Positions 39,087 through 51,423 are shown, numbered from the stretch's first letter. The stretch is DNA of 64,000 bases from Microcaldota archaeon (GCA_015522475.1 WAMF01000001.1:100054-164053), one strand, 5' to 3'. The notes: generated from the sequence alone by a model not told the origin. Translations and numbers: made by a program.

Positions 39087-39737
39087 CTACTTCTTGCCCT
39101 TTAAAGATTTTGAGGGCTCTTCTTCCCGAGCCGCGCTTTGAGCTCCAGTGACTCGTGCATCTATAATATAAAGATGCTTGGCATCCACTTTCATGGGATT
39201 TATATCGAGCTCCTTTGCCCTCACGTGCTCAGCAAATTCACAGATTTTAGGCAATGTCTTGCGGAGGAGCGCTAAGTTGACCTGCTTTCCCCTATAGCCG
39301 AGCAGAATCTTTTTTGCCTTTAGATCGTGAATCATACTGTCAACATCTTTCTCTGTTATAGGGCAGATTCTGGCGGAGATGTCCCTAAACACTTCTACAT
39401 ATACGCCACCTAAACCGAAGAGAATGATTCTTCCGAAAGATGGGTCGTCCTCTATACCTACGTACAGCTCAATGCCTTTCTTTATTTGTTTCTGGACTAG
39501 CAGAGCCTCACCTTTGAAGTGTCTTTGAAAATAGTCCCACGTGCTCTTTAGCATGGTCTCGTTGTAATTGTCTAAGACAACACCTCCGACATCTGTCTTG
39601 TGCACAGTGTCACTCGCCAATTTTACGACTACAGGATAACCGAGCTCTTTTGCAGCAGCCCTCGCCTCCTCCCATGTTTTTACAATTCTAAAAGGCGCTA
39701 CTGAAAGGCCAAACTTTTCAAGCTTATCTAAAATCAT
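39087..39737 (-). CDS. ADP-forming acetyl-CoA synthetase beta subunit
   Basis: ATP-grasp: YPVVVKLASDTVHKTDVGGV, FGLGGVYVEVFRD. Confidence 0.93.
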   Translation of the reverse strand: MILDKLEKFGLSVAPFRIVKTWEEARAAAKELGYPVVVKLASDTVHKTDVGGVVLDNYNETMLKSTWDYFQRHFKGEALLVQKQIKKGIELYVGIEDDPSFGRIILFGLGGVYVEVFRDISARICPITEKDVDSMIHDLKAKKILLGYRGKQVNLALLRKTLPKICEFAEHVRAKELDINPMKVDAKHLYIIDARVTGAQSAAREEEPSKSLKGKK

Positions 39738-39892
39738 GCTCCTGAATGGAGCAGGAGTTTTTAAAAGATGCGCGTTTCACACGCGTCGAACAGATGTCAA
39801 GGACGACTAAGTTGAGGATAATTTTGTGGTGTATGGTGGCGGGTTGTAGGTTTGCTCACAATTTATAAAGTTTTACACACTAAATTGGGCAC

Positions 39893-40303
39893 ATGAGTAA
39901 GACTCTTACCTTAGTGGAAAACGACAGAGTGGGCCTTCTCATGGACATAAGTTACATAATGGGAAAGGCAAAGATAAACATAGAGAACATCTCAGCCGTT
40001 AGCGTCGGTGGAAAGGCAGTTATAACCATGACAGTAAAGGATCCAAGAAAAGCGACAGAAGTATTGAAAACCAATGGGTTCAATGTGCTGGAAGAAGATA
40101 CACTTATGATAAAGCTGCCAGACAAGCCAGGGGAGCTCTCCAAGGTTACAAAAGAGTTGGCAAAGAACGGCGTTAACATAACCTCTTTATACGTCGTTAG
40201 CAGAGATGGCAAGGAAACAGTCATAGCCCTAACTGTAGACAAGAAAAGAAAGGGTAGAAAGCTCCTAGAGCCTTACATTATAGAGAACGCATCCATTATA
40301 TGA
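39893..40303 (+). CDS. Tandem ACT-domain protein
   Basis: NDRVGLLMDISYIMGKAKINIENIS and DKPGELSKVTKELAKNGVNITSLY. Confidence 0.85.
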   Translation: MSKTLTLVENDRVGLLMDISYIMGKAKINIENISAVSVGGKAVITMTVKDPRKATEVLKTNGFNVLEEDTLMIKLPDKPGELSKVTKELAKNGVNITSLYVVSRDGKETVIALTVDKKRKGRKLLEPYIIENASII

Positions 40304-40371
40304 TGTGTATCTACAAGGGTTACCCACATGTAGCAATTTAATTTCTATCTTTCCTTTTTATCCTATTTATC

Positions 40372-41505
40372 TTATTCTTGTTCCTTAACTTTTCTAAGCA
40401 GCACTTTCTTATTCTTCTCATCCAAGCCTTGAATGGAGTAAGTTGTGCCGTCCAAAGATAAGAGGAATCCAGCAGGTTTTTCCCCTTCTGTCTTACCCTT
40501 TTTTTCCAACCACTTTCTCAAGCTCTCTAAGAATGTATCCACAGCAGAGGCGCTTTGAAAAAGGAGTTGACCTATGTGCTTGTAAAGCGCTGCTTTTTCT
40601 TCGTATTCGGAGATTTTGCTCTTCTGTATTTCAACAATGCGTCTTTGTTTTTCTATAGCGTCTTTTGACTCCGATGGTGTAGGCAAGTTAAGCTCAACCT
40701 CGGCAAGCGCGGCGCTTAAAGACGGCATATCCTTTGCAGCAGAGGGCCTCTCGTCGAAATAAAGACCGTAATCATGCTTATCTGCTGTGAGGTAAGGTTT
40801 TGCCCTAGCTAAAAGCTCTTCTATTTCTGCCTCAATTTGGCCGATCCTGTCTACGAAGGCACCACTTGCCTGCCTTTCCTCAAAACCAAGCTTTTTCAGC
40901 ATGACATCTTTATACTTTTTGCCCACAAGCTTGACGAGCACAGCCCCTAACGGCTTCTCTGCATAGGTCTCAAACAACTGCCGGACATCGTTTATGTTTT
41001 CCGCATGTATGGGCTTGCCGCTTTCAAACAGCGCCTTTTTATACTTAGTCACAGCTTCTTCTTTTTCTCTTGCCTCCCCTGCTTTCCCATTATGATTTGC
41101 AGACGCTTCTCTATCTGTCTCGAAGAGGGCCACACTGCCTTTGCCATACATGTCAAACCAAAGTGCATAACCCGAAAAGAGCAGCTCCAATACTCTGTCA
41201 CCTTCTAAAAGGCTTATGCGCTCTAGTCTGTGGTTTCTTAGCTCTTTTCTGAGCTTCTCACTTACTTTGTCTTCTTTGTAGGTAGAAAATGCAGAAGGCA
41301 TGTGTTCGCCAATGGCTTCTTTGTTGGTTTGGCTAGCGTCCATAAAAAAGGCATATTGGCCTCTGTTTACAAAGAGGAAGAGCTGACCAAACTTGAATTT
41401 GAGCGTGCCGTTCTTAAGCGTGTAAACCTTGTCAAGGCGCTTACCTTCTAAATGTTTGAGCTCTTGTATAAGGTAGAGAAGCTCTAATCTTTCAATTACG
41501 TGCAT
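40372..41505 (-). CDS. NFACT/Rqc2 (FbpA-like) protein lacking the C-terminal NFACT-R region
   Basis: NFACT-N-like N-terminus and central coiled coil; stops soon after; start set to MHVIERLELL by TATA spacing. Confidence 0.7.
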   Translation of the reverse strand: MHVIERLELLYLIQELKHLEGKRLDKVYTLKNGTLKFKFGQLFLFVNRGQYAFFMDASQTNKEAIGEHMPSAFSTYKEDKVSEKLRKELRNHRLERISLLEGDRVLELLFSGYALWFDMYGKGSVALFETDREASANHNGKAGEAREKEEAVTKYKKALFESGKPIHAENINDVRQLFETYAEKPLGAVLVKLVGKKYKDVMLKKLGFEERQASGAFVDRIGQIEAEIEELLARAKPYLTADKHDYGLYFDERPSAAKDMPSLSAALAEVELNLPTPSESKDAIEKQRRIVEIQKSKISEYEEKAALYKHIGQLLFQSASAVDTFLESLRKWLEKKGKTEGEKPAGFLLSLDGTTYSIQGLDEKNKKVLLRKVKEQE

Positions 41506-41525
41506 GATGATATGTTGGCATAAAG

Positions 41526-41533
41526 TTATATAA
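41526..41533. promoter_or_regulatory. Palindromic TATA-like box TTATATAA shared by divergent NFACT and cca genes
   Basis: Centre 24.5 bp from ATG at 41505 (-) and 27.5 bp from ATG at 41557 (+). Confidence 0.65.
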
Positions 41534-41556
41534 TGCCTTACTCTTAACATTTAGTT

Positions 41557-42978
41557 ATGGCAAGTGGAAACACCAAGAAGGTCCAGCAGGAAGAGTTTCA
41601 AAAAGACTTTGATACTCTCGAGAAAGCAGTGTTAAAACGCATTAAGCCATCTCCTGAAGAGGATAAGGCCCTTATGGCTTTTTACGAAGAGCTTAGAGGA
41701 CAGCTCAAGGATTTGGGCGCAGTTGAGCTCATGGGCTCCGCTGCTAAAGGGACACGGCTTGCAAGCAAGAAGGAGATAGATTTATTTGTGCTTATTCCGC
41801 CGAGCGCTGAAGCAAAGGGCACACTCAAAGCTGTAGTCGATAAAATTGCTAAGAGGATGAAGGAAGCAGGGTATAAAACGCTCATTTCATATGCCGAGCA
41901 CCCCTATGTTCGTATTGAAAAGGCAGGTATGGAAGCAGATATTGTGCCCTCATTTAAAATGGAAGGCTTTCGCATATCTCAACTCATCTCAGCCGTCGAT
42001 AGAACACAATTCCACGTGCGTTACGTAAACAAACATATGAAGGATGAGCAAAGAGACGAAGTCCGTCTATTGAAACAGTTTCTTAGGAATTTTTCTTTAT
42101 ATGGGGCAGAGGTGCGCGTTGGAGGCTTTTCCGGCTATCTCTGCGAGCTTCTCGTGTTAAAGCTCGGCTCATTCAGAGAAACGCTCAGATTTTTCGCAAA
42201 TGCCTCGCCACCCATAAGACTAGCTATGACGACAAAGGAGCTCAAATACGCTCAAAACTTTGAGCCGCGCAAAGGGCAAAAAGAGCAGCAAGCGGTTGAA
42301 GGAAGAGGAACTAAAACAACTCCAAATTTATCCCCACCTTTCATATTCGTAGATCCTGTGGACCACAATAGGAATGTGGCCTCGCCTGTAAGAGCAGAGA
42401 CGCTTTCCAAGCTCATTCTAGCGGCGCGTTCCTACATAAAAAGACCTTCGATGGAACACTTCTTTTTTGAAGAGGAAGAAAGTTTAGAGAGCTCCTCCAT
42501 AAGTATTTCATTCAAAGCAGCCAGCTTACATGACGACGTGAAGTTTGGCATGCTTCGCAGAATAGGTAAAAAGCTCTCTACATTTCTCGAGGCCTTAGAA
42601 TTCGATGTGCTAGAGCAAGCTGTCTTTAACGAAGAGGAAAAAGACATTATATGGCTAGCCTTGGACAGCGACGTTGTAAAGCCCGCCGGTGCCCAAAGAG
42701 GTCCGCCCATCTCAGCCAAAGCAGCTATGCAGGCCTTTTTGAAGAAGCACACGTCATTTTATATAGATAAAGAAGGTAGGATATGGACAAGGAAGGCAAA
42801 GCCCTGCTCAGACGCGCTAAGCTGCACACAACTGTTCTTTAAAAGGGAAAGTGGAAGCATAAAGCCCCCCTATAAAAAGCCGGTTGCTATTGAGCTTGAC
42901 AGAGAATGGCATGCAGTGAAAAGAGAAAAGGCTTTAAAATCCTTTATACGGAATATATTAGCTGAAACCGACAAATAG
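41557..42978 (+). CDS. cca: Archaeal CCA-adding enzyme
   Basis: GSAAKGTRLASKKEIDLFVLIP, HPYVRIEKAGMEADIVPSF, VGGFSGYLCELLVLKLGSF. Confidence 0.92.
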   Translation: MASGNTKKVQQEEFQKDFDTLEKAVLKRIKPSPEEDKALMAFYEELRGQLKDLGAVELMGSAAKGTRLASKKEIDLFVLIPPSAEAKGTLKAVVDKIAKRMKEAGYKTLISYAEHPYVRIEKAGMEADIVPSFKMEGFRISQLISAVDRTQFHVRYVNKHMKDEQRDEVRLLKQFLRNFSLYGAEVRVGGFSGYLCELLVLKLGSFRETLRFFANASPPIRLAMTTKELKYAQNFEPRKGQKEQQAVEGRGTKTTPNLSPPFIFVDPVDHNRNVASPVRAETLSKLILAARSYIKRPSMEHFFFEEEESLESSSISISFKAASLHDDVKFGMLRRIGKKLSTFLEALEFDVLEQAVFNEEEKDIIWLALDSDVVKPAGAQRGPPISAKAAMQAFLKKHTSFYIDKEGRIWTRKAKPCSDALSCTQLFFKRESGSIKPPYKKPVAIELDREWHAVKREKALKSFIRNILAETDK

Positions 42979-45518
<2,540 letters not shown>

Positions 45519-45736
45519 GAGTAGAATGCAGGCTGAGAGGTAAAGGAAGAGAGCTCCAGCTCAGCAATAAGCTGGAAGATTAGTGTGCGGTTGAGTAATG
45601 ATATATAGGTATAAGTGGTATATAGATGAGTATGACGGAAGTTAGCGAGGTTAACTATAAGATGTTAACCCAAATGTAAGGACCGAGTATATAAAATTGA
45701 AAATGAGAAGAAAATGGGAAAATAGAAGGGATACAT

Positions 45737-46285
45737 ATGCATTTCTATAAGGGCGAAATCGAGGACATAAGCATAGCTGCTTTTTTTCTGTCACTAGCCT
45801 TTAGCATAGCTGTCAACGGTCTCACAGTTAACGCGTTGAGATGGTTTCCTATAGCTTTTCTATTAGTAGTGCCGGCCTTTGTGTTTCACGAGCTCATGCA
45901 TAAATCATTAGCTCAATGGCTAGGAAAACCCGCGCGTTTTATGATGTTTAAATGGGGAATTGCTTTGGCACTTCTTCTTAGCCCTCTCGGTTTTGTCTTC
46001 GCTGCGCCCGGAGCTGTTTTTATATTTTCAGCCGGCCTTTCGCCCGTGGAGAGCTTGCTTGTTTCTTCTGCTGGCCCTTTAATGAACATAACGTTGGCAG
46101 CTTTGGCCCTGCCTTTTGCAAAAACACCTCTTGGCAGCGCCTTTATACAAATAAACGCATTTCTCTCGTTGTTTAATCTCTTGCCATTTGGTCCTCTGGA
46201 TGGTTATAAAATCTTTCGTGCCCATAAGGGGGTATGGACACTTCTTGCCCTGAGCTCTTTGGGTCTTCTACTAGCGGCGTTCTGA
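45737..46285 (+). CDS. Site-2-protease (M50)-like metalloprotease
   Basis: VFHELMHK and LLPFGPLDGYKI. Confidence 0.85.
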   Translation: MHFYKGEIEDISIAAFFLSLAFSIAVNGLTVNALRWFPIAFLLVVPAFVFHELMHKSLAQWLGKPARFMMFKWGIALALLLSPLGFVFAAPGAVFIFSAGLSPVESLLVSSAGPLMNITLAALALPFAKTPLGSAFIQINAFLSLFNLLPFGPLDGYKIFRAHKGVWTLLALSSLGLLLAAF

Positions 46286-46905
46286 GCAGTTTGCAAGCAA
46301 AGAAGGAGGAGCGCAACGAAAGAAGTGGGGAAGAGCGGTTCCCAAAGGTGTACAAAGGGGCAGAAGCGTTCGTCTACATCTTTGAGGATTTTGTCGTAAA
46401 AGAAAGACGGCGAAAAGCCTACCGCCTAAAAACATTCGATGAAGCCATACGTAAAAGACGGACGCGGCTTGAGGCAAAGATGTTAAAAAGAGCTGAAAAG
46501 GAGGGGATAGCTGCACCCCATATTATAAAGACAAGTGAGTTTTGCATAAAGATGACGCGTATTCTGGGCAAACACATAAAGCCTAACAAAGTGTGGGCAG
46601 AACGGGCAGCTCATCTTCTTAAAAAGTTGCATTCTGCTTCGATTATACACGACGATTTCACACCCGCTAATCTAATAGCGACGGAAGAAAACAAAGGAAG
46701 TGGGAAAGCTCTGCCATCTCTATTTATTATAGATTTTGGTTTGGCTTTTGTCTCTCAGCGTATAGAGGACAAAGCATCAGATCTGTTTACCGCAGCCCAA
46801 TCCTTTAAGCCTTATGAAGGAGTGTTTGTCAGGGCTTACAACGACGAAGTAGTTGAAGAACGTTATAAGGCTATACGCAAGCGCATGCGTTATGTAAAAG
46901 ACTAA
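46234..46905 (+). CDS. bud32: Bud32 (KEOPS kinase); true start probably 46291 (TTG) or 46348 (GTG)
   Basis: YKGAEAFVYIFEDFVVKERRRKAYR, LHSASIIHDDFTPANLI, FIIDFGLAF, DKASDL. Confidence 0.88.
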   Translation: MDTSCPELFGSSTSGVLSSLQAKKEERNERSGEERFPKVYKGAEAFVYIFEDFVVKERRRKAYRLKTFDEAIRKRRTRLEAKMLKRAEKEGIAAPHIIKTSEFCIKMTRILGKHIKPNKVWAERAAHLLKKLHSASIIHDDFTPANLIATEENKGSGKALPSLFIIDFGLAFVSQRIEDKASDLFTAAQSFKPYEGVFVRAYNDEVVEERYKAIRKRMRYVKD

Positions 46906-46953
46906 AGAAGATATAGAGAAAGTGAGAGAGTAAAGGAGCACTCTGAGCAAGGT

Positions 46954-48102
46954 TTAAGTAAGCCAATCCGTAAGCTTTCTCTGCTTTAATATGACGCTTT
47001 TCTTTATGTAAGCTTTTAAGGGAAGCTCAATGAGACGTTCAAGCTGTTTAAGCATCGCTTGCTTTGAATCGGCTTTGGCAACCGCGCCTTTCTTTAATGC
47101 TTCTCTAACCCCTTCCCTAACCTGCCACACTCCGACAGGAACCGCATAGTCTGGTGAGATCTCGCGTATACACAGGGCAGCGGCTTGTCTACGACGTTGC
47201 TTAGCCAGGAACTCGCTTACAGCAAACTTCACTGCATAGTAAGCTCCTGCTTGGCTCTCAGCATACTGCCACCGACCTTTATTCGGTTCCCATTCTACAC
47301 TCACTCTATAATGGTTGGAGGTATTGCAGCCTCTTTTCGGGGGCCAGCTCTCTATGTTCTCGAATTGCCATGCCTCTGGAAGAAGCACACATATATACCT
47401 GTTGTGTAGATGCTCATAGTAGTAGAGCTCATATTCGTCAAGAGTAGGGAGGTCTCTAAGCATGTCTACGTTTTTGTTAGCTAACAGAGAATCAACAGCA
47501 GTTATGGCCTGCCTCGTCGGCACAAGCCTTTTTTCCACACCAAAGATGCCGACAGAAAATGTGCGTTGAAGGTAGTAGGGGTCATATGCCCTATCATAGA
47601 GCTCATATAGAGCAACTCTTGCCTTTATTCTTTCGTTAGCTAAGCTATCGACCTTTCGCGGAATTTTTGGGTTGTCGAAGAGCTGGAGAGATTTAAGTGG
47701 AGCCCGAGGACCAAAGGGCAATGTGTATGGCGAGAGGTCTACTGCAGCTTTCACAGCTCTACTAAAAACTGCTCCTGTCTCAACGGGTTTCGTCGACATA
47801 GCAAGCTCTTTAACCTCTTCTGAAAAGTAGCCATAATTCATGCCAAAAAGAGTTGTAAGCCTTTCTTTTATTATGCCCAGATAACTCTTCTTTTTAAGCT
47901 CCTCCACTGCTAAGCTACCGAATGCTACTGCAGAGTTTAGGCCTGCTGAAACAAATACCTCTCTTGTGGGTGCTTCAACTTCCTTTACTTCTTCTACAGC
48001 CCTTAATTGGGCAGCACGCTGCCTGAAGTATTGATAAAGCAATGTGCGCGCGTTGTTAAGCCACGCCTTGTGAAGCCGGTCCTCTCGCGTTGCTTTTGGC
48101 AC
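46954..48102 (-). CDS. Nre-family (NreA/NreB-like) DNA-repair-associated protein
   Basis: AYYAVKFAVSEFLAKQRRRQAAALCIREISPDYAVPVGVWQVREGVREALKK; C-terminal QRKLTDWL PIP-like motif. Confidence 0.75.
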   Translation of the reverse strand: MPKATREDRLHKAWLNNARTLLYQYFRQRAAQLRAVEEVKEVEAPTREVFVSAGLNSAVAFGSLAVEELKKKSYLGIIKERLTTLFGMNYGYFSEEVKELAMSTKPVETGAVFSRAVKAAVDLSPYTLPFGPRAPLKSLQLFDNPKIPRKVDSLANERIKARVALYELYDRAYDPYYLQRTFSVGIFGVEKRLVPTRQAITAVDSLLANKNVDMLRDLPTLDEYELYYYEHLHNRYICVLLPEAWQFENIESWPPKRGCNTSNHYRVSVEWEPNKGRWQYAESQAGAYYAVKFAVSEFLAKQRRRQAAALCIREISPDYAVPVGVWQVREGVREALKKGAVAKADSKQAMLKQLERLIELPLKAYIKKSVILKQRKLTDWLT

Positions 48103-48108
48103 AACCTA

Positions 48109-49206
48109 TTATGGAAGCCTCAATTTAAAAATAAGGATTGCAAAGAGGCTTATAAGCGCTTCAAAACCTATGAGCACATTCACAAGCGTCTTCTCATCTA
48201 TGCCTCCAGCTAACTTCATCACAGCTTGGGGTAAGCTTAAAACAACACCTTTTGAACCTCCAGGAGGATAGAGCCTTCCATCTCTCAATTCACCCCACCA
48301 CCCAGCCTTTCCATTGACTTCAGGAAGTGTAAGGAGCATGCCTTTTTTGAGCTTCTCCCATGAGGAATCCATAGGATTGTGAAGAAGTTTTATAGCCAAA
48401 TCTAATAGGTGAGGGATGAGTAAGATAATGGCTAAGCTCTCAAAGTTGTCTACAATAACTAAAGCAGAGAGGAGTCCTCCGATGATGAGTGTGCCTGCAT
48501 CGCCCGGAAAGATTTTTGAGGGATATTTGTTAAGCAAGAAAAAGCCCAGAAACGCCGCTAAGGCAATACTTCCGATCACGGTCATATGAGGTCTTCCATA
48601 CATGGCGCCCAATAAGGCCACAGTTATGAACATGGGGATGGAAATACCGTATTCTAAGCCATTGAAACCCGCTAGTATATTTGTTAAGTTGGCTGAGACA
48701 GTTATAGCAAAAGGCACTATAATTAGGAAATAAAAGATGCCAAAGTTTACGGAGCCTATGAAGGGAATAAACACTGCAGTGTTGCCTGCAGCCCTCAACA
48801 CGATTAAAGGAATAGCTCCAAATATGGGTAAGAGGAGCTTCCATAATTGAGGCATATCTATTAAATCGTCAACCATACCTATAAAGCCCAGAACAAATAA
48901 CAAGAGCAAAATTGAAGAAGTCATGAGAGGACTTATGCCCAAATTATATATGCCAAAGAACTGAACAAATATAGCTACAGCAATGCCCAAATATATAGCC
49001 AATATGACGGCAATGCCCCCCATTTCAGGTACTGCCGGCTTTGCTTTTTTATTCATGTCCTTGCCGACGATTCCTGCCTTTTTGAGCTTAGGTATGAGAA
49101 GAAGTGTGCCAAAGTAAGATGCAAAAAATACGAAAAGTGTAAGCACAGCCTCAAAGAGAATATTCGCAAGAGAATTGGACCCCATGTTTAGTGCAAGATT
49201 AGACAT
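48109..49206 (-). CDS. Polyprenyl-phosphate GlcNAc-1-P transferase (GT4, MraY/WecA/DPAGT1-like)
   Basis: KPAVPEMGGIAV, NLTNILAGFNGLEYGI, FPGDAGTLIIGG; about ten TMs. Confidence 0.88.
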   Translation of the reverse strand: MSNLALNMGSNSLANILFEAVLTLFVFFASYFGTLLLIPKLKKAGIVGKDMNKKAKPAVPEMGGIAVILAIYLGIAVAIFVQFFGIYNLGISPLMTSSILLLLFVLGFIGMVDDLIDMPQLWKLLLPIFGAIPLIVLRAAGNTAVFIPFIGSVNFGIFYFLIIVPFAITVSANLTNILAGFNGLEYGISIPMFITVALLGAMYGRPHMTVIGSIALAAFLGFFLLNKYPSKIFPGDAGTLIIGGLLSALVIVDNFESLAIILLIPHLLDLAIKLLHNPMDSSWEKLKKGMLLTLPEVNGKAGWWGELRDGRLYPPGGSKGVVLSLPQAVMKLAGGIDEKTLVNVLIGFEALISLFAILIFKLRLP

Positions 49207-49411
49207 GCTTATACCCCCTTATGCTTCCAATGTCTTAATTTCTTTTCTTACTTAATTTCTCCATTCTCCAACATCTCAAGTATCTATCATACTATCAGCA
49301 ATCCAACCAGTTTATCAGTTGTTTATTAGCTAATTAGCTATCTACTTATACTATCCTCTCACTATCTACGTATCTACTCATCCATTACCTATTTAGCTCG
49401 TTACCTCATCC

Positions 49412-49933
49412 TTATCGCGTTCTTACGTCATCTATAAAAGCTAAAAAGCTGTCGCTTATCTTAAGCAGGTAGTTTGCGAATGTCTTGCTAAGCTCTATCT
49501 CCATAGGCATATGTTTTTTATTTTTGCCCTCTTCTGTCGCGCGTTTTAGGCGTATCATGCCTACGCGTTTAAGTCGAGGAAGGACGCGATTATAAAGTGT
49601 GGCCTTTGAAAAGCCCTTTTCTTTTATGAGTTGTCCTATATCTTTTCCTTCTAACCTGCCTTTGTTGGCAGCTAGTGCCTGCATGAGAGCTACAGATATT
49701 TTATAGTATGTCTCCTGATACTTAGGTGGAAACACAAACTTGAGCACTTCCTCTATCTTCCATACGTTGCGTGTCGGCTTGCCTTCGTCGTCTTCAAACT
49801 TCCTTACCTCTTCGCTGTAAAAAGCAGGAAGCCACATAGCCTCCTTGCTAGGTATGCCCCTGCTCATGGGCTGTTTATTCTTTTGCCCTTCTTTTTCATA
49901 GGCGTTTTCAGCCCTGTTTTCCGTCGTGCTCAT
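49412..49933 (-). CDS. Winged-helix transcriptional regulator-like protein
   Basis: DIGQLIKEKGFSKATLYNRVLPRLKRVGMIRLKR. Confidence 0.6.
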   Translation of the reverse strand: MSTTENRAENAYEKEGQKNKQPMSRGIPSKEAMWLPAFYSEEVRKFEDDEGKPTRNVWKIEEVLKFVFPPKYQETYYKISVALMQALAANKGRLEGKDIGQLIKEKGFSKATLYNRVLPRLKRVGMIRLKRATEEGKNKKHMPMEIELSKTFANYLLKISDSFLAFIDDVRTR

Positions 49934-49969
49934 ATCTTACCCCCATCTTTCTCGAGAAGAATAGACTGT

Positions 49970-50284
49970 TTATCCAAAGATATCGCCTATACCTTTGGCT
50001 GCTGCATTCTCTTCTTCTTCAACGGCCGATTTCACTTTCTCTGCCTCCTCTCCCTCAAGGAGCTCTGCTACGTCTGCTAGGCGCGCTTTTGCCTTTTCCA
50101 AGAATGCTGCGTTTTCCGAACGTATATACAAATAATAGCCTTCCTTTGCCATGCCTAGGCTCTTTCCTTCTCTCAACTTGTAGCCAACACGAGCAAAGCT
50201 ATTCTCTTCATACGGGTTCTCTTCGAGAACCTTCTTCGCTGCCTTGTAGCTTTCGGGCTTTATATAGAATACAATTACTCCCAT
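49970..50284 (-). CDS. Conserved-looking small protein, unknown
   Basis: MGVIVFYIKPESYKAAKK…; TTTATATA ~25 nt upstream of this ATG. Confidence 0.55.
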   Translation of the reverse strand: MGVIVFYIKPESYKAAKKVLEENPYEENSFARVGYKLREGKSLGMAKEGYYLYIRSENAAFLEKAKARLADVAELLEGEEAEKVKSAVEEEENAAAKGIGDIFG

Positions 50285-50367
50285 GATGTGGTGAGAGGGG
50301 AAATGTATATAAAGATGTGGCATGATTAGAGATTAAGAGGGGGTAAGGTACGTAGAGGTAGCTGTGA

Positions 50368-51378
50368 GTGGCTGATGACAAAGGTGGAAATGTGGAGTTT
50401 GTAAGCTGGGCTGAGATTTCATGGAATGCCAAAAATGCCTTGAACAGAAAATACTGGCGACTCTATGCAAAGATCGGTCTTGCCTTTTCCATTCTTAGCC
50501 TCATCATCTTTCCGGGTCTGCTTGTTATATTTACGGGATCCAGTTTAATTAGTGAACTCGCTGGCGGCACGGCATTGACGAAAAATAAAGCCCTTTTTGG
50601 ATTGAGCATTCTTGCAGTGGGAGCTCTATACACATTAATAGTAGGAAGCATAGAATCTCTATTCTTTAACCCCCTCTTCATAAAATGGGTTGGAGAGGCC
50701 ATCTCCAAAACGGGCGCAGTTAAGCGTAGAATAATTATTCCTTCCTATAAGCGGGCGCTTGGCGTGAGTGTATTGTTTTGGCTCCTGATGTACACTCTTA
50801 CAGGTGTGCTGTGGGGCATCTACAGCCTCTCCTTCCCTTCCTTGAACTTGGCATGCTGTCTCGCAACACCCTTTTTGGGCTTAATATTCCTCCTCATGTT
50901 CATATGGGAGGGTATAGCAACAGAGGTGGCATGGACAAAATTGTTTGTTGAAGGATCTGGCGCGTTGTCTACGTTTATTGGCACGGTTAAGGAAACGCTA
51001 TCTCTGAAAAACCTGAAGGTGATGATTATCATAACGACGCTGTATATTCTCCTCTCCTTCATATACACATTTATTGCTGGCTTTGTTTTTGGCTTCATAG
51101 GGCAGTTAATAGAGTACTTTGGGTTCTTCACGGCTGGGGCTTTTACCGGAATTTTGAGTGTTTTGATCGTTGTGGGCGCGTTGGCCCTTTGGCTTATGAC
51201 CTTAAGTTTTGGCTACGGTATTAGTTATGGTCTTGTGCACATGACACTTCAGCCCCTCTTAATAGAAAAGTTGCCAGAGGCAGGTCTTGTAAGAGATCTC
51301 GTCGGTCACGTAGCTGTTAAAGGGCAGAAAAACAAAAGACTGGAAAACAAAAAAGAGGGAAACAGAAAACAACAATAA
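50368..51378 (+). CDS. Polytopic membrane protein
   Basis: Multiple TMs; NRKYWRLYAKIGL. Confidence 0.6.
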   Translation: MADDKGGNVEFVSWAEISWNAKNALNRKYWRLYAKIGLAFSILSLIIFPGLLVIFTGSSLISELAGGTALTKNKALFGLSILAVGALYTLIVGSIESLFFNPLFIKWVGEAISKTGAVKRRIIIPSYKRALGVSVLFWLLMYTLTGVLWGIYSLSFPSLNLACCLATPFLGLIFLLMFIWEGIATEVAWTKLFVEGSGALSTFIGTVKETLSLKNLKVMIIITTLYILLSFIYTFIAGFVFGFIGQLIEYFGFFTAGAFTGILSVLIVVGALALWLMTLSFGYGISYGLVHMTLQPLLIEKLPEAGLVRDLVGHVAVKGQKNKRLENKKEGNRKQQ

Positions 51379-51423
51379 GCTGGCAGCGGCTGTACCTTGC
51401 CCATTTTAAAAGCTTTGTATTAA

